From Desulfobacteraceae bacterium (lineage in GTDB: Bacteria > Desulfobacterota > Desulfobacteria > Desulfobacterales > Desulfosalsimonadaceae), in NCBI GenBank assembly GCA_003551985.1, contig PUOB01000306.1:1-5589 (forward strand): DNA of 5,589 bases, given 5' to 3'. A model generated the notes under the pieces. The model was not told the DNA's origin and did no database searches. It saw only the letters and a program-made list of their open reading frames with translations. Positions 1 through 5,589 of the stretch are shown piece after piece (the stretch's first letter is position 1; the number at the start of each line of letters is the position of its first letter). The position numbers were made by a program, and so were the translations under genes.

Positions 1-355
1 AACTCCGGTAAAACCGAATACTTCGCCTGTATAAATAAAGATTTTCCGCTGCGGCGGCCTGTTTTAGCATGCTCATGGCATCCGTAAGGGGAAGCCCCCG
101 GGGACACCGGAGGGCGCACGTATAGCAGGTAGAACAAAGCGCAAAGGTACGGCTCTTAAAGATTTCCTCCCCATTATCCGTCAATAGAAGGCGCCACAGA
201 TGCCTTGGGCTTGCATCCATGGCATGGGCATTGGGGCATGATCCTGAGCATGTGCCGCACTGAATGCAGGCCATGATTTTTTGCTTTATGGGCGCAAGCC
301 GTTGATCCAGACTTTCCGACCTTTCCTGCGCCTTGATTGTTTTCGCAGATTCCAT
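1..355 (-). CDS. hdrC: HdrC-like iron-sulfur subunit, partial (C-terminus beyond left edge)
   Basis: This open frame begins with ATG at 355 and stays open to the left edge, giving 118 residues without a stop. It carries two complete 4Fe-4S motifs, C30-x2-C33-x2-C36-x3-C40-P and C74-x2-C77-x2-C80-x3-C84-P. The surrounding sequence (ACIQCGTCSGSCP, then LCSTCYTCALRCPRGLPL) is characteristic of the HdrC family, which passes electrons between HdrA and the HdrB catalytic subunit in the cytoplasm. The start is supported by AAGGA ending 7 nt upstream, and it lies only about 30 residues before the first cluster, as usual for HdrC. The gene is co-directional with hdrA, 195 bp downstream of it. Soluble HdrC is usually somewhat under 200 aa. 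A longer fusion to a membrane HdrE-like domain (as in QmoC) cannot be excluded, because the C-terminus is outside the window. Confidence 0.9.
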   Translation of the reverse strand, partial: MESAKTIKAQERSESLDQRLAPIKQKIMACIQCGTCSGSCPNAHAMDASPRHLWRLLLTDNGEEIFKSRTFALCSTCYTCALRCPRGLPLTDAMSMLKQAAAAENLYLYRRSIRFYRS

Positions 356-362
356 CGTGCGT

Positions 363-367
363 CCTTT
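363..367 (-). promoter_or_regulatory. Ribosome binding site of hdrC-like gene
   Basis: On the minus strand AAGGA lies 7 nt before the ATG at 355. It fixes the start of the HdrC-like frame, which has no upstream coding neighbour within 195 bp. Confidence 0.7.
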
Positions 368-459
368 CATTCGATGATGCACTCTTAAAAAGTCCGATTC
401 AGACGGCTTTGTAATTACGCCATACCGTGACAAGATCCAGGCGCGTGCAACCTCTTCAT

Positions 460-483
460 GTAGGGGCGAATAATTATTCGCCC
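460..483. repeat. REP-like element: GTAG followed by a perfect 20-bp palindrome
   Basis: On the plus strand GTAG (460-463) is followed directly by the perfect palindrome GGGCGAATAA/TTATTCGCCC (464-483). A tetranucleotide GTAG at the foot of a hairpin is the layout of repetitive extragenic palindromes mobilised by REP-associated tyrosine transposases (TnpA-REP/RAYT). From memory, a symmetric form beginning GTAGGGGCGA and ending in CTAC is widespread in bacterial genomes; here the right-hand CTAC is missing and the sequence runs into GATT. The element lies in the hdrA-hdrC spacer, so it would be a 10-bp stem in the message. There is no T-run after it on either strand, so it does not look like an intrinsic terminator. 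It could instead be an operator for a dimeric regulator, but the high symmetry and the GTAG favour a dispersed repeat. Confidence 0.6.
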
Positions 484-491
484 GATTTAAC

Positions 492-518
492 GTAGGTGCG
501 ATTCTTCAGAAATTGCGC
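492..518. repeat. Possible degenerate second REP-like unit
   Basis: Eight bases after the perfect palindrome a second GTAG (492-495) precedes an imperfect hairpin: GTGCGATT (496-503) against AATTGCGC (511-518) with a 7-nt loop and two G:T pairs. Its first 12 bases match the start of the neighbouring element at 10 positions. Same orientation and layout suggest a decayed tandem copy. The pairing is weak and could be chance. Confidence 0.3.
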
Positions 519-550
519 GTAACGCAGATACTGGACGTTTTACGTAACCG

Positions 551-3500
551 TCACTCGATGACCATATCGATCATATCGAGCATTCGACCATCAAAAAACC
601 CTTCTACGATAGACGCGCTGTTCGGGCATTCGGACGCGCAGCTGCCGCAACCCTGGCACATGGCCGCATTGACCCGGAGTTTTTGCATCTCCATATCGAC
701 GGATCTCGCACCGTAGGGGCATACGTCGATACACCGCTCGCACAGGGCGCACAGGCTGTGCCGGACCCGGGCGGTTACCCGGGCCGTTGACAGCGCATTT
801 TTGGACAGTATCCGCAAAGCCCGCTGCGCGGCGGCTTCCGCGGTTGCCACCGACTCGCTGACGGACCGCGGAGACAAGGCGATGCCGCATGCAAACACCC
901 CCTCCTTCAGGCTGTCAACCGGCCGCCACTTGGGCTCCGCCTCCATAAAGAACCCGTCCGCATCCACCTCGGCGCCGAACGCTTCGGCGAGGTCCCGGGG
1001 CAGTGCGGGTGAAATACCGGTGGCCAGAACCAGAAGGTCGCAGTCGACCCGGACGTTGGCCTCCAGGAGGGGTTCATAGGCGGTGATGCTCAGTTTTGAG
1101 GCGTCGCCGTCATTCACCGTCGCCTCGGGCTTGGCATCCGGGGTGTAGGGAATAAAGACGGCGCCGGCCTTCCTGGCTTCGGTGAACCAGGACTCCATGA
1201 ATCCATAGGCCATAATGTCCCTGTAAAACACGTATATGGCGATGTCCGGGTTTTCCGCCTTCATATGCAAAATGTGTTTCAGCGTGGATGCGCAGCAGAC
1301 GCGGCTGCAGTAGTTTCGGGGCTCCTCCCTGGAATCCACGCACTGGATCATGGCCACCGAATCCAGCGCCTTGAAATCGATCGCATTGTCCGAGACCCGA
1401 TGCGCCAGTTCCTTCTGGGTGACAATGGCGTCGCTCTCACCGTGCGCGTAGGCGCTGGTTTTCGCCTCGTCGCCGCCTGTAGCGATTATTGCGACGCCGT
1501 GCTGTATCGTTTGCGTTGTCGCTTCCGCATCCGGCGCCGCGGCCGATGCCCCTTCTGATTCGGGTTTGGAAGCCACGGTTTCGATGGTTGTAAAAAAATT
1601 CCCCACATCTCCGAAAGAACTCACCACGTTGCTGTTGACGTGAATATCGACTTTGGGATGCTTTTCCAGGCGGTCCCGAACGCCTGCCATGAAGGCATGG
1701 GCATCCCAGCCTTCCACGGTGTTTTTAAGCCAGTTGAGGTTGCCGCCGAGTTGTCCGGCTTTTTCAACGAGCGCTACCTCGTAGCCGTGGTCCGCGATGC
1801 CTAGTGCGGCCGTCATGCCGGCGATGCCGCCGCCGACGACCAGGGCACTGCGCGTAACAGGCGTTTTGGCCTTCGGCAGCGGATCGGCGCCTTTTAACCG
1901 GGATATGCCGGATTTCAGATGTCTCAGCATAGTCTGACGGATAGCGCCGGCATCTTCACCGGAAAGCGTAAATACGGGGGTTCGGATATCTTCGACATCC
2001 ATCAGGGAGGGATCGAGCATCACCTTTCCGCCGAGATTTCTGATCCGCCGGGTGTGGGCATAAGGCACGCAGGCCCCGACGAGGAGCCGGTTGTATCCCC
2101 TGGGCTTCGCCTTTTCGACGAGCATCTCCCATCCTTCGGCCGTGCACACCCGGGGAATGGCAAACACTTCTTCCACCGCGGGATCCGCTTTGAGGTCCGC
2201 TGCGATCCCTTCCATATCAATATTCCCGGCGGGGGTATCCCCGCATTGGCACAAGGCGATTCGTATTGACGGCGCCTGGTGCGAGACGTCAATATATTCG
2301 GGCGCATCGCCCGACATGTCCACCAGCCCCCGGCCTGCGGCGTGAAGCGCCGCTGATGCGCAAAGGGATGCGGAACAGGCGGATATAACGGATTCCGCAA
2401 TATCCCTGGGACCGGCAAAGGACCCCCCTGCGAAAATCCCGTCCCTGTTGGTTCTTGACAATGAAAACGGCTCCGTTTGGGCAAACCCATACCGGTTTAC
2501 GTCAAACCCGGCTGTTTCCGAAAGCGTTTCAAGGCTTTCAGCGGGTTTTTGCCCGCTGGACAGGACCACCATGTCAAAGGGATCTTCAATGCGCCGGCTG
2601 CCTTCACCCGGGTAAGAAATGATCAGCTTGCCGGTTTTTTCATCCTGGTAGACCGTATGCACCCGGCCCCGTTTAAATGTCACGCCGTATTCGTTTTGCG
2701 CCCTGTCCCGGAACCGCTGGTAGCTTTTGCCGAACGTGCGCATGTCCATGTAAAAAATGGTCGCCTCCAGGTCTTCGGGGCCTTGCGCTTTGGCCAGCAT
2801 GGCCTCCTTGACGGCATACATGCAGCATATTCCGGAACAGTAATCCGCCTCGGTCTGCAGGTCCCTGGACCCCACGCACTGAATCCATGCGATCTTTTTA
2901 ACCGGATCGCCATTTGATGGGCGCACCAGTGTCCCGTCGCCGGGATCAGGTCCGGTACCGCTGATCAGGCGCTCAAACTCAAGGCCGGTAACCACGTCCG
3001 GATTTGCCGCGTAGCCAAAGGTATCCTTTCCCGAGGACGGGTCATGACACGCCGTCCCCCCGCAGAAAATCACCGAACCGACCTCTATCTGCTCGCCTTT
3101 TGAGGCCTCCTGAATTTCGTATACCGAAATCACTTTGGAAACCAGGTCCTCGGGATCAAACGGTTTCATCAGATAATCCATGGCGCCTGTTTTCATGGCC
3201 TCGACCGCGGTCTCAACGGTGGCATAGGCGGTCATCATGATCACCGCCATCTCCGGAAAGATCTCCCGGGTCTTTTTAAGGACCTCCACTCCGTCCATGC
3301 CCGGCATCTTGATATCGAGCAGCATCATTTTATAGGACTGGGCTTTTACCGCTTCCAGGGCCTCTTCCCCGGAGCCGGCGGTTTCAACCAGAAATCCTTC
3401 CTCTTCGAGCCATTCCTTGATCGAGTCGCGCACGGTGTATTCATCGTCAACCACCAGCACGCCGAAATCCCGGCGCCCCTCCCTGAAAAGGCGGATCGCG

Positions 3501-4033
3501 CCCGTGGGACAGACATCGATGCAATCCCCGCAGCGCGTGCAGGCGTCGGGATCGATCACATAGGCATTGGGCACCATGTGCGGCACCGGGAGGTATACGG
3601 CCTTTCTCATGGACAACCCGGCGTTGAAGGCGTCCTTGACCTCAACCGGGCAGGCGTTTTCACACTCCCCGCAGCCGATGCAGGTGTCCGGATCCACAAA
3701 ACGGGGCTGCTTCCGCAGCCGGACCAGGAAATTCCCGGACTCCCCTTCGAGCCCAACCACTTCGGTAGACGTGCGGATATCGATATTTTCGTGAAAAAGC
3801 CCTTTTCGAAGGCAGTACTGGGACCCGGCATCCCGCTCGACCAGGGGGAGCATTTTGCACATGCCGCAATGGTTGGTCGGAAACTGGCTGTCCAACTGGC
3901 TTAAAATGCCGCCCAGGTGCGGCGCCTTGTCCACCAGGGTCACCGGGTAGCCGGTTTCAGCCATGTCCAACGCCGCGCGGATGCCGCTGATGCCGCCCCC
4001 GACGACAAGGGCGCGTCCGATCTTGGGTTTCAT
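551..4033 (-). CDS. hdrA: Tandem HdrA-like flavo-iron-sulfur protein with an inserted response-regulator receiver domain
   Basis: This 1160-residue protein contains two HdrA modules. Module 1 has a FAD Rossmann motif (GGGISG, 12-17; D35), cysteines C56, C59 and C74, and an 8-cysteine double ferredoxin segment (C118/121/124/128 and C165/168/171/175). A complete REC domain follows (about 189-311). The FAD fold then resumes with the HdrA cluster motif C386-x12-C399-x3-C403-C404 and a C-terminal FAD motif near 532-556. Module 2 begins with the HdrA N-terminal thiol domain (about 588-700; C595, C597, C630, C655), then a second Rossmann motif (GGGIAG, 734-739; E757), a cluster motif C898-x10-C909-x3-C913-C914, and a terminal 2x[4Fe-4S] ferredoxin (C1095/1098/1101/1105 and C1126/1129/1132/1136). 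HdrA is the FAD subunit of cytoplasmic heterodisulfide-reductase-type complexes and the site of electron bifurcation in known examples; canonical HdrA is roughly 650 aa with one module. AAGGAG lies 9 nt before the start, which sits just ahead of the Rossmann motif. The physiological substrate cannot be read from the sequence. Confidence 0.93.
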   Translation of the reverse strand: MKPKIGRALVVGGGISGIRAALDMAETGYPVTLVDKAPHLGGILSQLDSQFPTNHCGMCKMLPLVERDAGSQYCLRKGLFHENIDIRTSTEVVGLEGESGNFLVRLRKQPRFVDPDTCIGCGECENACPVEVKDAFNAGLSMRKAVYLPVPHMVPNAYVIDPDACTRCGDCIDVCPTGAIRLFREGRRDFGVLVVDDEYTVRDSIKEWLEEEGFLVETAGSGEEALEAVKAQSYKMMLLDIKMPGMDGVEVLKKTREIFPEMAVIMMTAYATVETAVEAMKTGAMDYLMKPFDPEDLVSKVISVYEIQEASKGEQIEVGSVIFCGGTACHDPSSGKDTFGYAANPDVVTGLEFERLISGTGPDPGDGTLVRPSNGDPVKKIAWIQCVGSRDLQTEADYCSGICCMYAVKEAMLAKAQGPEDLEATIFYMDMRTFGKSYQRFRDRAQNEYGVTFKRGRVHTVYQDEKTGKLIISYPGEGSRRIEDPFDMVVLSSGQKPAESLETLSETAGFDVNRYGFAQTEPFSLSRTNRDGIFAGGSFAGPRDIAESVISACSASLCASAALHAAGRGLVDMSGDAPEYIDVSHQAPSIRIALCQCGDTPAGNIDMEGIAADLKADPAVEEVFAIPRVCTAEGWEMLVEKAKPRGYNRLLVGACVPYAHTRRIRNLGGKVMLDPSLMDVEDIRTPVFTLSGEDAGAIRQTMLRHLKSGISRLKGADPLPKAKTPVTRSALVVGGGIAGMTAALGIADHGYEVALVEKAGQLGGNLNWLKNTVEGWDAHAFMAGVRDRLEKHPKVDIHVNSNVVSSFGDVGNFFTTIETVASKPESEGASAAAPDAEATTQTIQHGVAIIATGGDEAKTSAYAHGESDAIVTQKELAHRVSDNAIDFKALDSVAMIQCVDSREEPRNYCSRVCCASTLKHILHMKAENPDIAIYVFYRDIMAYGFMESWFTEARKAGAVFIPYTPDAKPEATVNDGDASKLSITAYEPLLEANVRVDCDLLVLATGISPALPRDLAEAFGAEVDADGFFMEAEPKWRPVDSLKEGVFACGIALSPRSVSESVATAEAAAQRALRILSKNALSTARVTARVRHSLCALCERCIDVCPYGARSVDMEMQKLRVNAAMCQGCGSCASECPNSASIVEGFFDGRMLDMIDMVIE
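3098..3466 (-). other. Receiver (REC) domain inserted within the HdrA-like protein
   Basis: Residues about 190-312 of the HdrA-like protein form a full CheY-like receiver. The acidic pair D196-D197 sits in VLVVDDE, the phosphoacceptor is D240 in LLDIKMPGMDG, the switch threonine is T268 in MMTAY, and the conserved lysine is K290 in MKPF. All residues needed for phosphorylation are present. The domain follows the second ferredoxin cluster (ends GAIRLFREGRRDF) and precedes the resumption of the HdrA fold (GEQIEVGSVIFCGG). The frame is continuous through both joins and no DNA-binding or kinase domain is attached. The likely role, by inference, is conformational control of electron flow, or docking to a sensor kinase. 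Confidence 0.95.
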
Positions 4034-4042
4034 ATATGAGAA

Positions 4043-4048
4043 CTCCTT
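4043..4048 (-). promoter_or_regulatory. Ribosome binding site of hdrA-like gene
   Basis: AAGGAG on the minus strand is 9 nt from the ATG at 4033. It lies just outside the large hairpin (4067-4196), so the folded spacer would leave this site exposed. Confidence 0.75.
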
Positions 4049-4066
4049 TTATTTTTGTTGTGGAGG

Positions 4067-4196
4067 GGGTGGACTTGATGGACTTTATGGACTTGGTGGA
4101 CCAGGTGGACTGGATGGACTTTCAGTCCCATTGTGTCCATTGTGTCCATCCTGTCCACTCTGTCCATCTTGTCCATATAGTCCATCCTGTCCACCC
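4067..4196. repeat. 9-nt-periodic inverted repeat able to form a 130-nt hairpin
   Basis: On the plus strand TGGAC recurs exactly every 9 nt at 4070, 4079, 4088, 4097, 4106 and 4115. Its complement GTCCA recurs every 9 nt at 4135, 4144, 4153, 4162, 4171, 4180 and 4189, with a variant GTCCC at 4125. Paired in the outermost register the arms give six helices: 4067-4074/4189-4196, 4077-4084/4179-4186, 4086-4092/4171-4177, 4095-4101/4162-4168, 4104-4110/4153-4159 and 4112-4119/4144-4151. That is about 45 pairs including two G:T, separated only by 1x1 or 2x2 mismatches, with a 24-nt loop. The spacer bases also pair in this register. The element fills the gap between the FrhB/FdhB-like gene and hdrA. 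No T-run follows on either strand, so it is not a typical intrinsic terminator; a processing, stability or read-through-modulating mRNA structure, or a mobile/expanding repeat, is possible. Confidence 0.85.
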
Positions 4197-4229
4197 AAAC
4201 CCCTCACTCAAAACTGTGGCCACCCCCCC

Positions 4230-5375
4230 CTAATGCGTCACTTCCACCACCTCGGCAAACTCCTCTTCCTTGAAAACCGTCAGCGGGGGGTCATCGTCCA
4301 GGCTTCTGCCCGCTTCATAGTCGAATACCGCCTGAGTCTTTTCCGCAGTCATGGTAAAAAGCGCCACCAGGGGAACGTCGTTGGGGCACGCATTGCTGCA
4401 CTGGCCGCACCCCACGCATGCCGTGGACATGTGGGCCATACGGGTAATATGGTAGAAAACGGTGTCCACGGGCATTTTGATCATACCCTTTCTTTTGGCC
4501 CACCGCAGGTACTGGAAGGGATCATGGTCGAAAACGTCCGTCACAAACACGCATTCACGGCAATAGCATACCGGGCATGCCACGCGGCAGTTATAACAGT
4601 TGATGCACCCCGACAGGTACGCGGCAAGTTTCTCCGGATTGTCGGTTTTTTCGCGGGTGCTCTCGAACATCTCCTTTTTAAAGGCTTCGCGTGACGCCAC
4701 GAGGGCCTCGATGGCCCCTTCCCGTTCAGACGGCGCATCCTGCGGACTCAAACCCAGCTTGTCAAATATCGCGTCGCCCTTGTCGGTTTCCGAGGTAAGC
4801 AAAAACCGGCTGTCGATATCGATGCCGAATATTCCGATTGAAATGTCCGCACCGTGCGGAACCGGATGCGCACAGGACCGGCAAGCCACCGGCAGTTCGA
4901 CGCCGGCGTCGAAGCTTGTCTCTCCGGCAAGAGCAGCCTTGAGAAACCGTTCGGTGGAACCATCGGGGGTCTCTGCGATGAATTGGCTGTAATCCGTATT
5001 CTGAAGTGCGCCCGGGCAGTCGATGCCCACCACGACAATATCATCGACGGATCCCTGCTTAAGCTTGACAAGCTCGATATGGGCCCTGATTTCACAGGGA
5101 CGGAGCACCACCGCAACCGTTCCCCCGGCGGGCCTTTTGGTGAGACGGGAGACCAGTTTGGCGGCATTCATCGGGAATGACGGCGAAAAAGGGTCGATCG
5201 CGTCAAGCTGCTCCGGATCCGTAACCAGGGTCTGCATGACCCGGTCCTGCGATGGCAGCCGCATGGGGGCCATTACGGCGCTGATGTCGCCCGCCTCAAG
5301 CAAGCGCTTGAAAAAAGACGCAAGCGTAGCCGACAGGGTCTGGTTCTCTATATCGTATAAAGCGGTTTTTGCCAT
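4230..5375 (-). CDS. FrhB/FdhB-like flavo-iron-sulfur oxidoreductase subunit
   Basis: The 381-residue protein resembles the beta subunit family of F420-reducing hydrogenase and formate dehydrogenase (FrhB/FdhB). The N-terminal part has the family-style segments VVLRPCEIRA (C94), VGIDCPG (C120) and a C165-x2-C168 pair, followed by a GIFGIDIDSRFLLTSE segment typical of the FrhB/FdhB core. The C-terminal part holds C257-x2-C260-x2-C263-x3-C267, the CPVCYCREC extension with C270, C272 and C275, and a second cluster C320-x2-C323-x2-C326-x3-C330. This C-terminal double-cluster layout is closer to FdhB than to the shorter, single-cluster FrhB. Family members bind FAD and exchange electrons with F420 or ferredoxin; which carrier is used here is unknown. 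GGAGG lies 6 nt before the start. It sits between an mvhD-like gene (41 bp upstream) and hdrA, suggesting it is the electron entry or exit module of the Hdr complex. No signal peptide or membrane segment is seen, so it should be cytoplasmic. Confidence 0.85.
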   Translation of the reverse strand: MAKTALYDIENQTLSATLASFFKRLLEAGDISAVMAPMRLPSQDRVMQTLVTDPEQLDAIDPFSPSFPMNAAKLVSRLTKRPAGGTVAVVLRPCEIRAHIELVKLKQGSVDDIVVVGIDCPGALQNTDYSQFIAETPDGSTERFLKAALAGETSFDAGVELPVACRSCAHPVPHGADISIGIFGIDIDSRFLLTSETDKGDAIFDKLGLSPQDAPSEREGAIEALVASREAFKKEMFESTREKTDNPEKLAAYLSGCINCYNCRVACPVCYCRECVFVTDVFDHDPFQYLRWAKRKGMIKMPVDTVFYHITRMAHMSTACVGCGQCSNACPNDVPLVALFTMTAEKTQAVFDYEAGRSLDDDPPLTVFKEEEFAEVVEVTH

Positions 5376-5381
5376 GGAATG

Positions 5382-5386
5382 CCTCC
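5382..5386 (-). promoter_or_regulatory. Ribosome binding site of FrhB/FdhB-like gene
   Basis: GGAGG on the minus strand is 6 nt before the ATG at 5375. It lies in the 41-bp gap after the mvhD-like stop, consistent with translation from a shared transcript. Confidence 0.75.
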
Positions 5387-5416
5387 ATACGTGTTATGTC
5401 TGCTTAAATTTTTTTA

Positions 5417-5589
5417 CTACACCACTGCCGCGTTTTTGGCCGCGTTAGGCCCCAACGCCTTGATTTCACCGACCATGTCCCGTATCGTCCGGGCAAACTG
5501 GATGCCGTCGGAGGCCCCGATCCACGTGAGTTTGAGCCGCTGCTCATCAAACCCGTACTGGGGCAGAATGGCTTTGAGCAGCTTCATGC
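5417..5589 (-). CDS. mvhD: MvhD/FlpD-family iron-sulfur subunit, partial (C-terminal end)
   Basis: The frame enters from the right edge and ends with TAG at 5417-5419, showing the last 56 residues. The segment MKLLKAILPQYGFDEQRLKL, then TWIGASDG and FARTIRDMVGEIKALGP, matches the C-terminal end typical of the MvhD (FlpD) family, in which a helix-rich segment is followed by a W-[IV]-x-A-S-[DE]-G motif and ends in an EIKxLGP segment. MvhD is a small [2Fe-2S] subunit that wires HdrA to an electron-donating enzyme such as a hydrogenase or formate dehydrogenase. The iron-sulfur ligands lie outside the window and cannot be checked, and a fusion to another domain upstream (for example HdrA-MvhD) is possible. 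The gene ends 41 bp before the FrhB/FdhB-like gene, so the two are probably cotranscribed. Confidence 0.8.
   Translation of the reverse strand, partial: MKLLKAILPQYGFDEQRLKLTWIGASDGIQFARTIRDMVGEIKALGPNAAKNAAVV

Noticed and set aside
356..550. Promoter for hdrC in the 195-bp spacer.
   Set aside because: No convincing -35/-10 pair was found on the minus strand; the spacer is better described by the REP-like elements.
1919..2269. Plus-strand open frames inside hdrA (such as the 116-codon one here).
   Set aside because: They lie opposite a continuous, motif-rich HdrA frame, show no recognisable domains, and are explained by GC-rich codon use in the real gene.
3098..3466. REC domain as a separate response-regulator gene joined by a frameshift or assembly error.
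   Set aside because: The reading frame is continuous on both sides, no start codon with a ribosome binding site is evident at the domain boundary, and the flanking HdrA segments pick up where canonical HdrA would continue. Insertion is the simpler reading, though read-level checking is still worthwhile.
4067..4196. CRISPR array or intrinsic terminator as an explanation of the 9-nt repeats.
   Set aside because: The repeat units are 5-7 nt with 2-4 nt spacers, far too short for CRISPR, and they reverse orientation midway. No T-run follows the stem on either strand, so a standard rho-independent terminator is not supported.
4223..4230. Run of eight C (G8 on the coding strand) at the stop codon of the FrhB/FdhB-like gene, considered as a phase-variable tract or G-quadruplex.
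   Set aside because: The run begins within the TAG stop and extends downstream, so length changes would not alter the protein. Nearby G-runs are too few and too far apart to support a confident quadruplex.
3963..4694. A 243-codon plus-strand open frame with Cys-Pro-Ser/Leu repeats crossing the spacer.
   Set aside because: It overlaps the 5' end of hdrA and the 3' part of the FrhB/FdhB-like gene in antisense. Its repetitive protein is just the translation of the 9-nt repeat (a multiple of three keeps the frame open), with no family resemblance.

Overview
The window holds part of an anaerobic flavin/iron-sulfur electron-transfer operon of the heterodisulfide reductase (Hdr) type. All genes are on the minus strand, so transcription runs from high to low coordinates: mvhD-like (C-terminal end only), an FrhB/FdhB-like flavo-iron-sulfur protein, a very large HdrA-like protein, and hdrC-like (N-terminal part only). 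The base composition is moderately GC-rich by eye. The gene set (HdrA, HdrC, MvhD and FrhB/FdhB homologues without a hydrogenase large subunit in view) suggests a strictly anaerobic bacterium, most likely a sulfate-reducing or syntrophic member of the former Deltaproteobacteria (Desulfobacterota). This taxonomic placement is inference from gene content; the window carries no phylogenetic marker.

Layout from the right edge to the left. The last 56 residues of an MvhD/FlpD-family iron-sulfur subunit end at 5417. A 41-bp gap follows, then a 381-aa FrhB/FdhB-like protein (5375-4230) with two ferredoxin-type clusters. Next is a 196-bp spacer largely filled by a 9-nt-periodic inverted repeat that can fold into a hairpin of about 130 nt. 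Then comes a 1160-aa HdrA-like protein (4033-551) made of two HdrA modules in tandem. A complete response-regulator receiver (REC) domain is inserted in the first module, between its ferredoxin segment and the rest of its FAD domain. A second spacer of 195 bp contains a perfect 20-bp palindrome preceded by GTAG (REP-like) and a weaker neighbouring unit of the same layout. Finally an HdrC-like protein starts at 355 and runs off the left edge. No HdrB is visible; the left-hand flank is a natural place to look for it.

How the parts probably work together: in known Hdr complexes HdrA carries the FAD that can bifurcate electrons, MvhD connects HdrA to an electron-donating enzyme, HdrC passes electrons to HdrB, and FrhB/FdhB-type proteins are flavoproteins that exchange electrons with F420 or a similar carrier. 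The window fits a cytoplasmic Hdr-type complex in which the FrhB/FdhB-like protein is the input or output module. The most unusual point is the REC domain with all phosphorylation residues intact. It suggests that a two-component phosphorelay may directly control an electron-transfer flavoprotein rather than transcription. No promoter or intrinsic terminator could be supported in the window.
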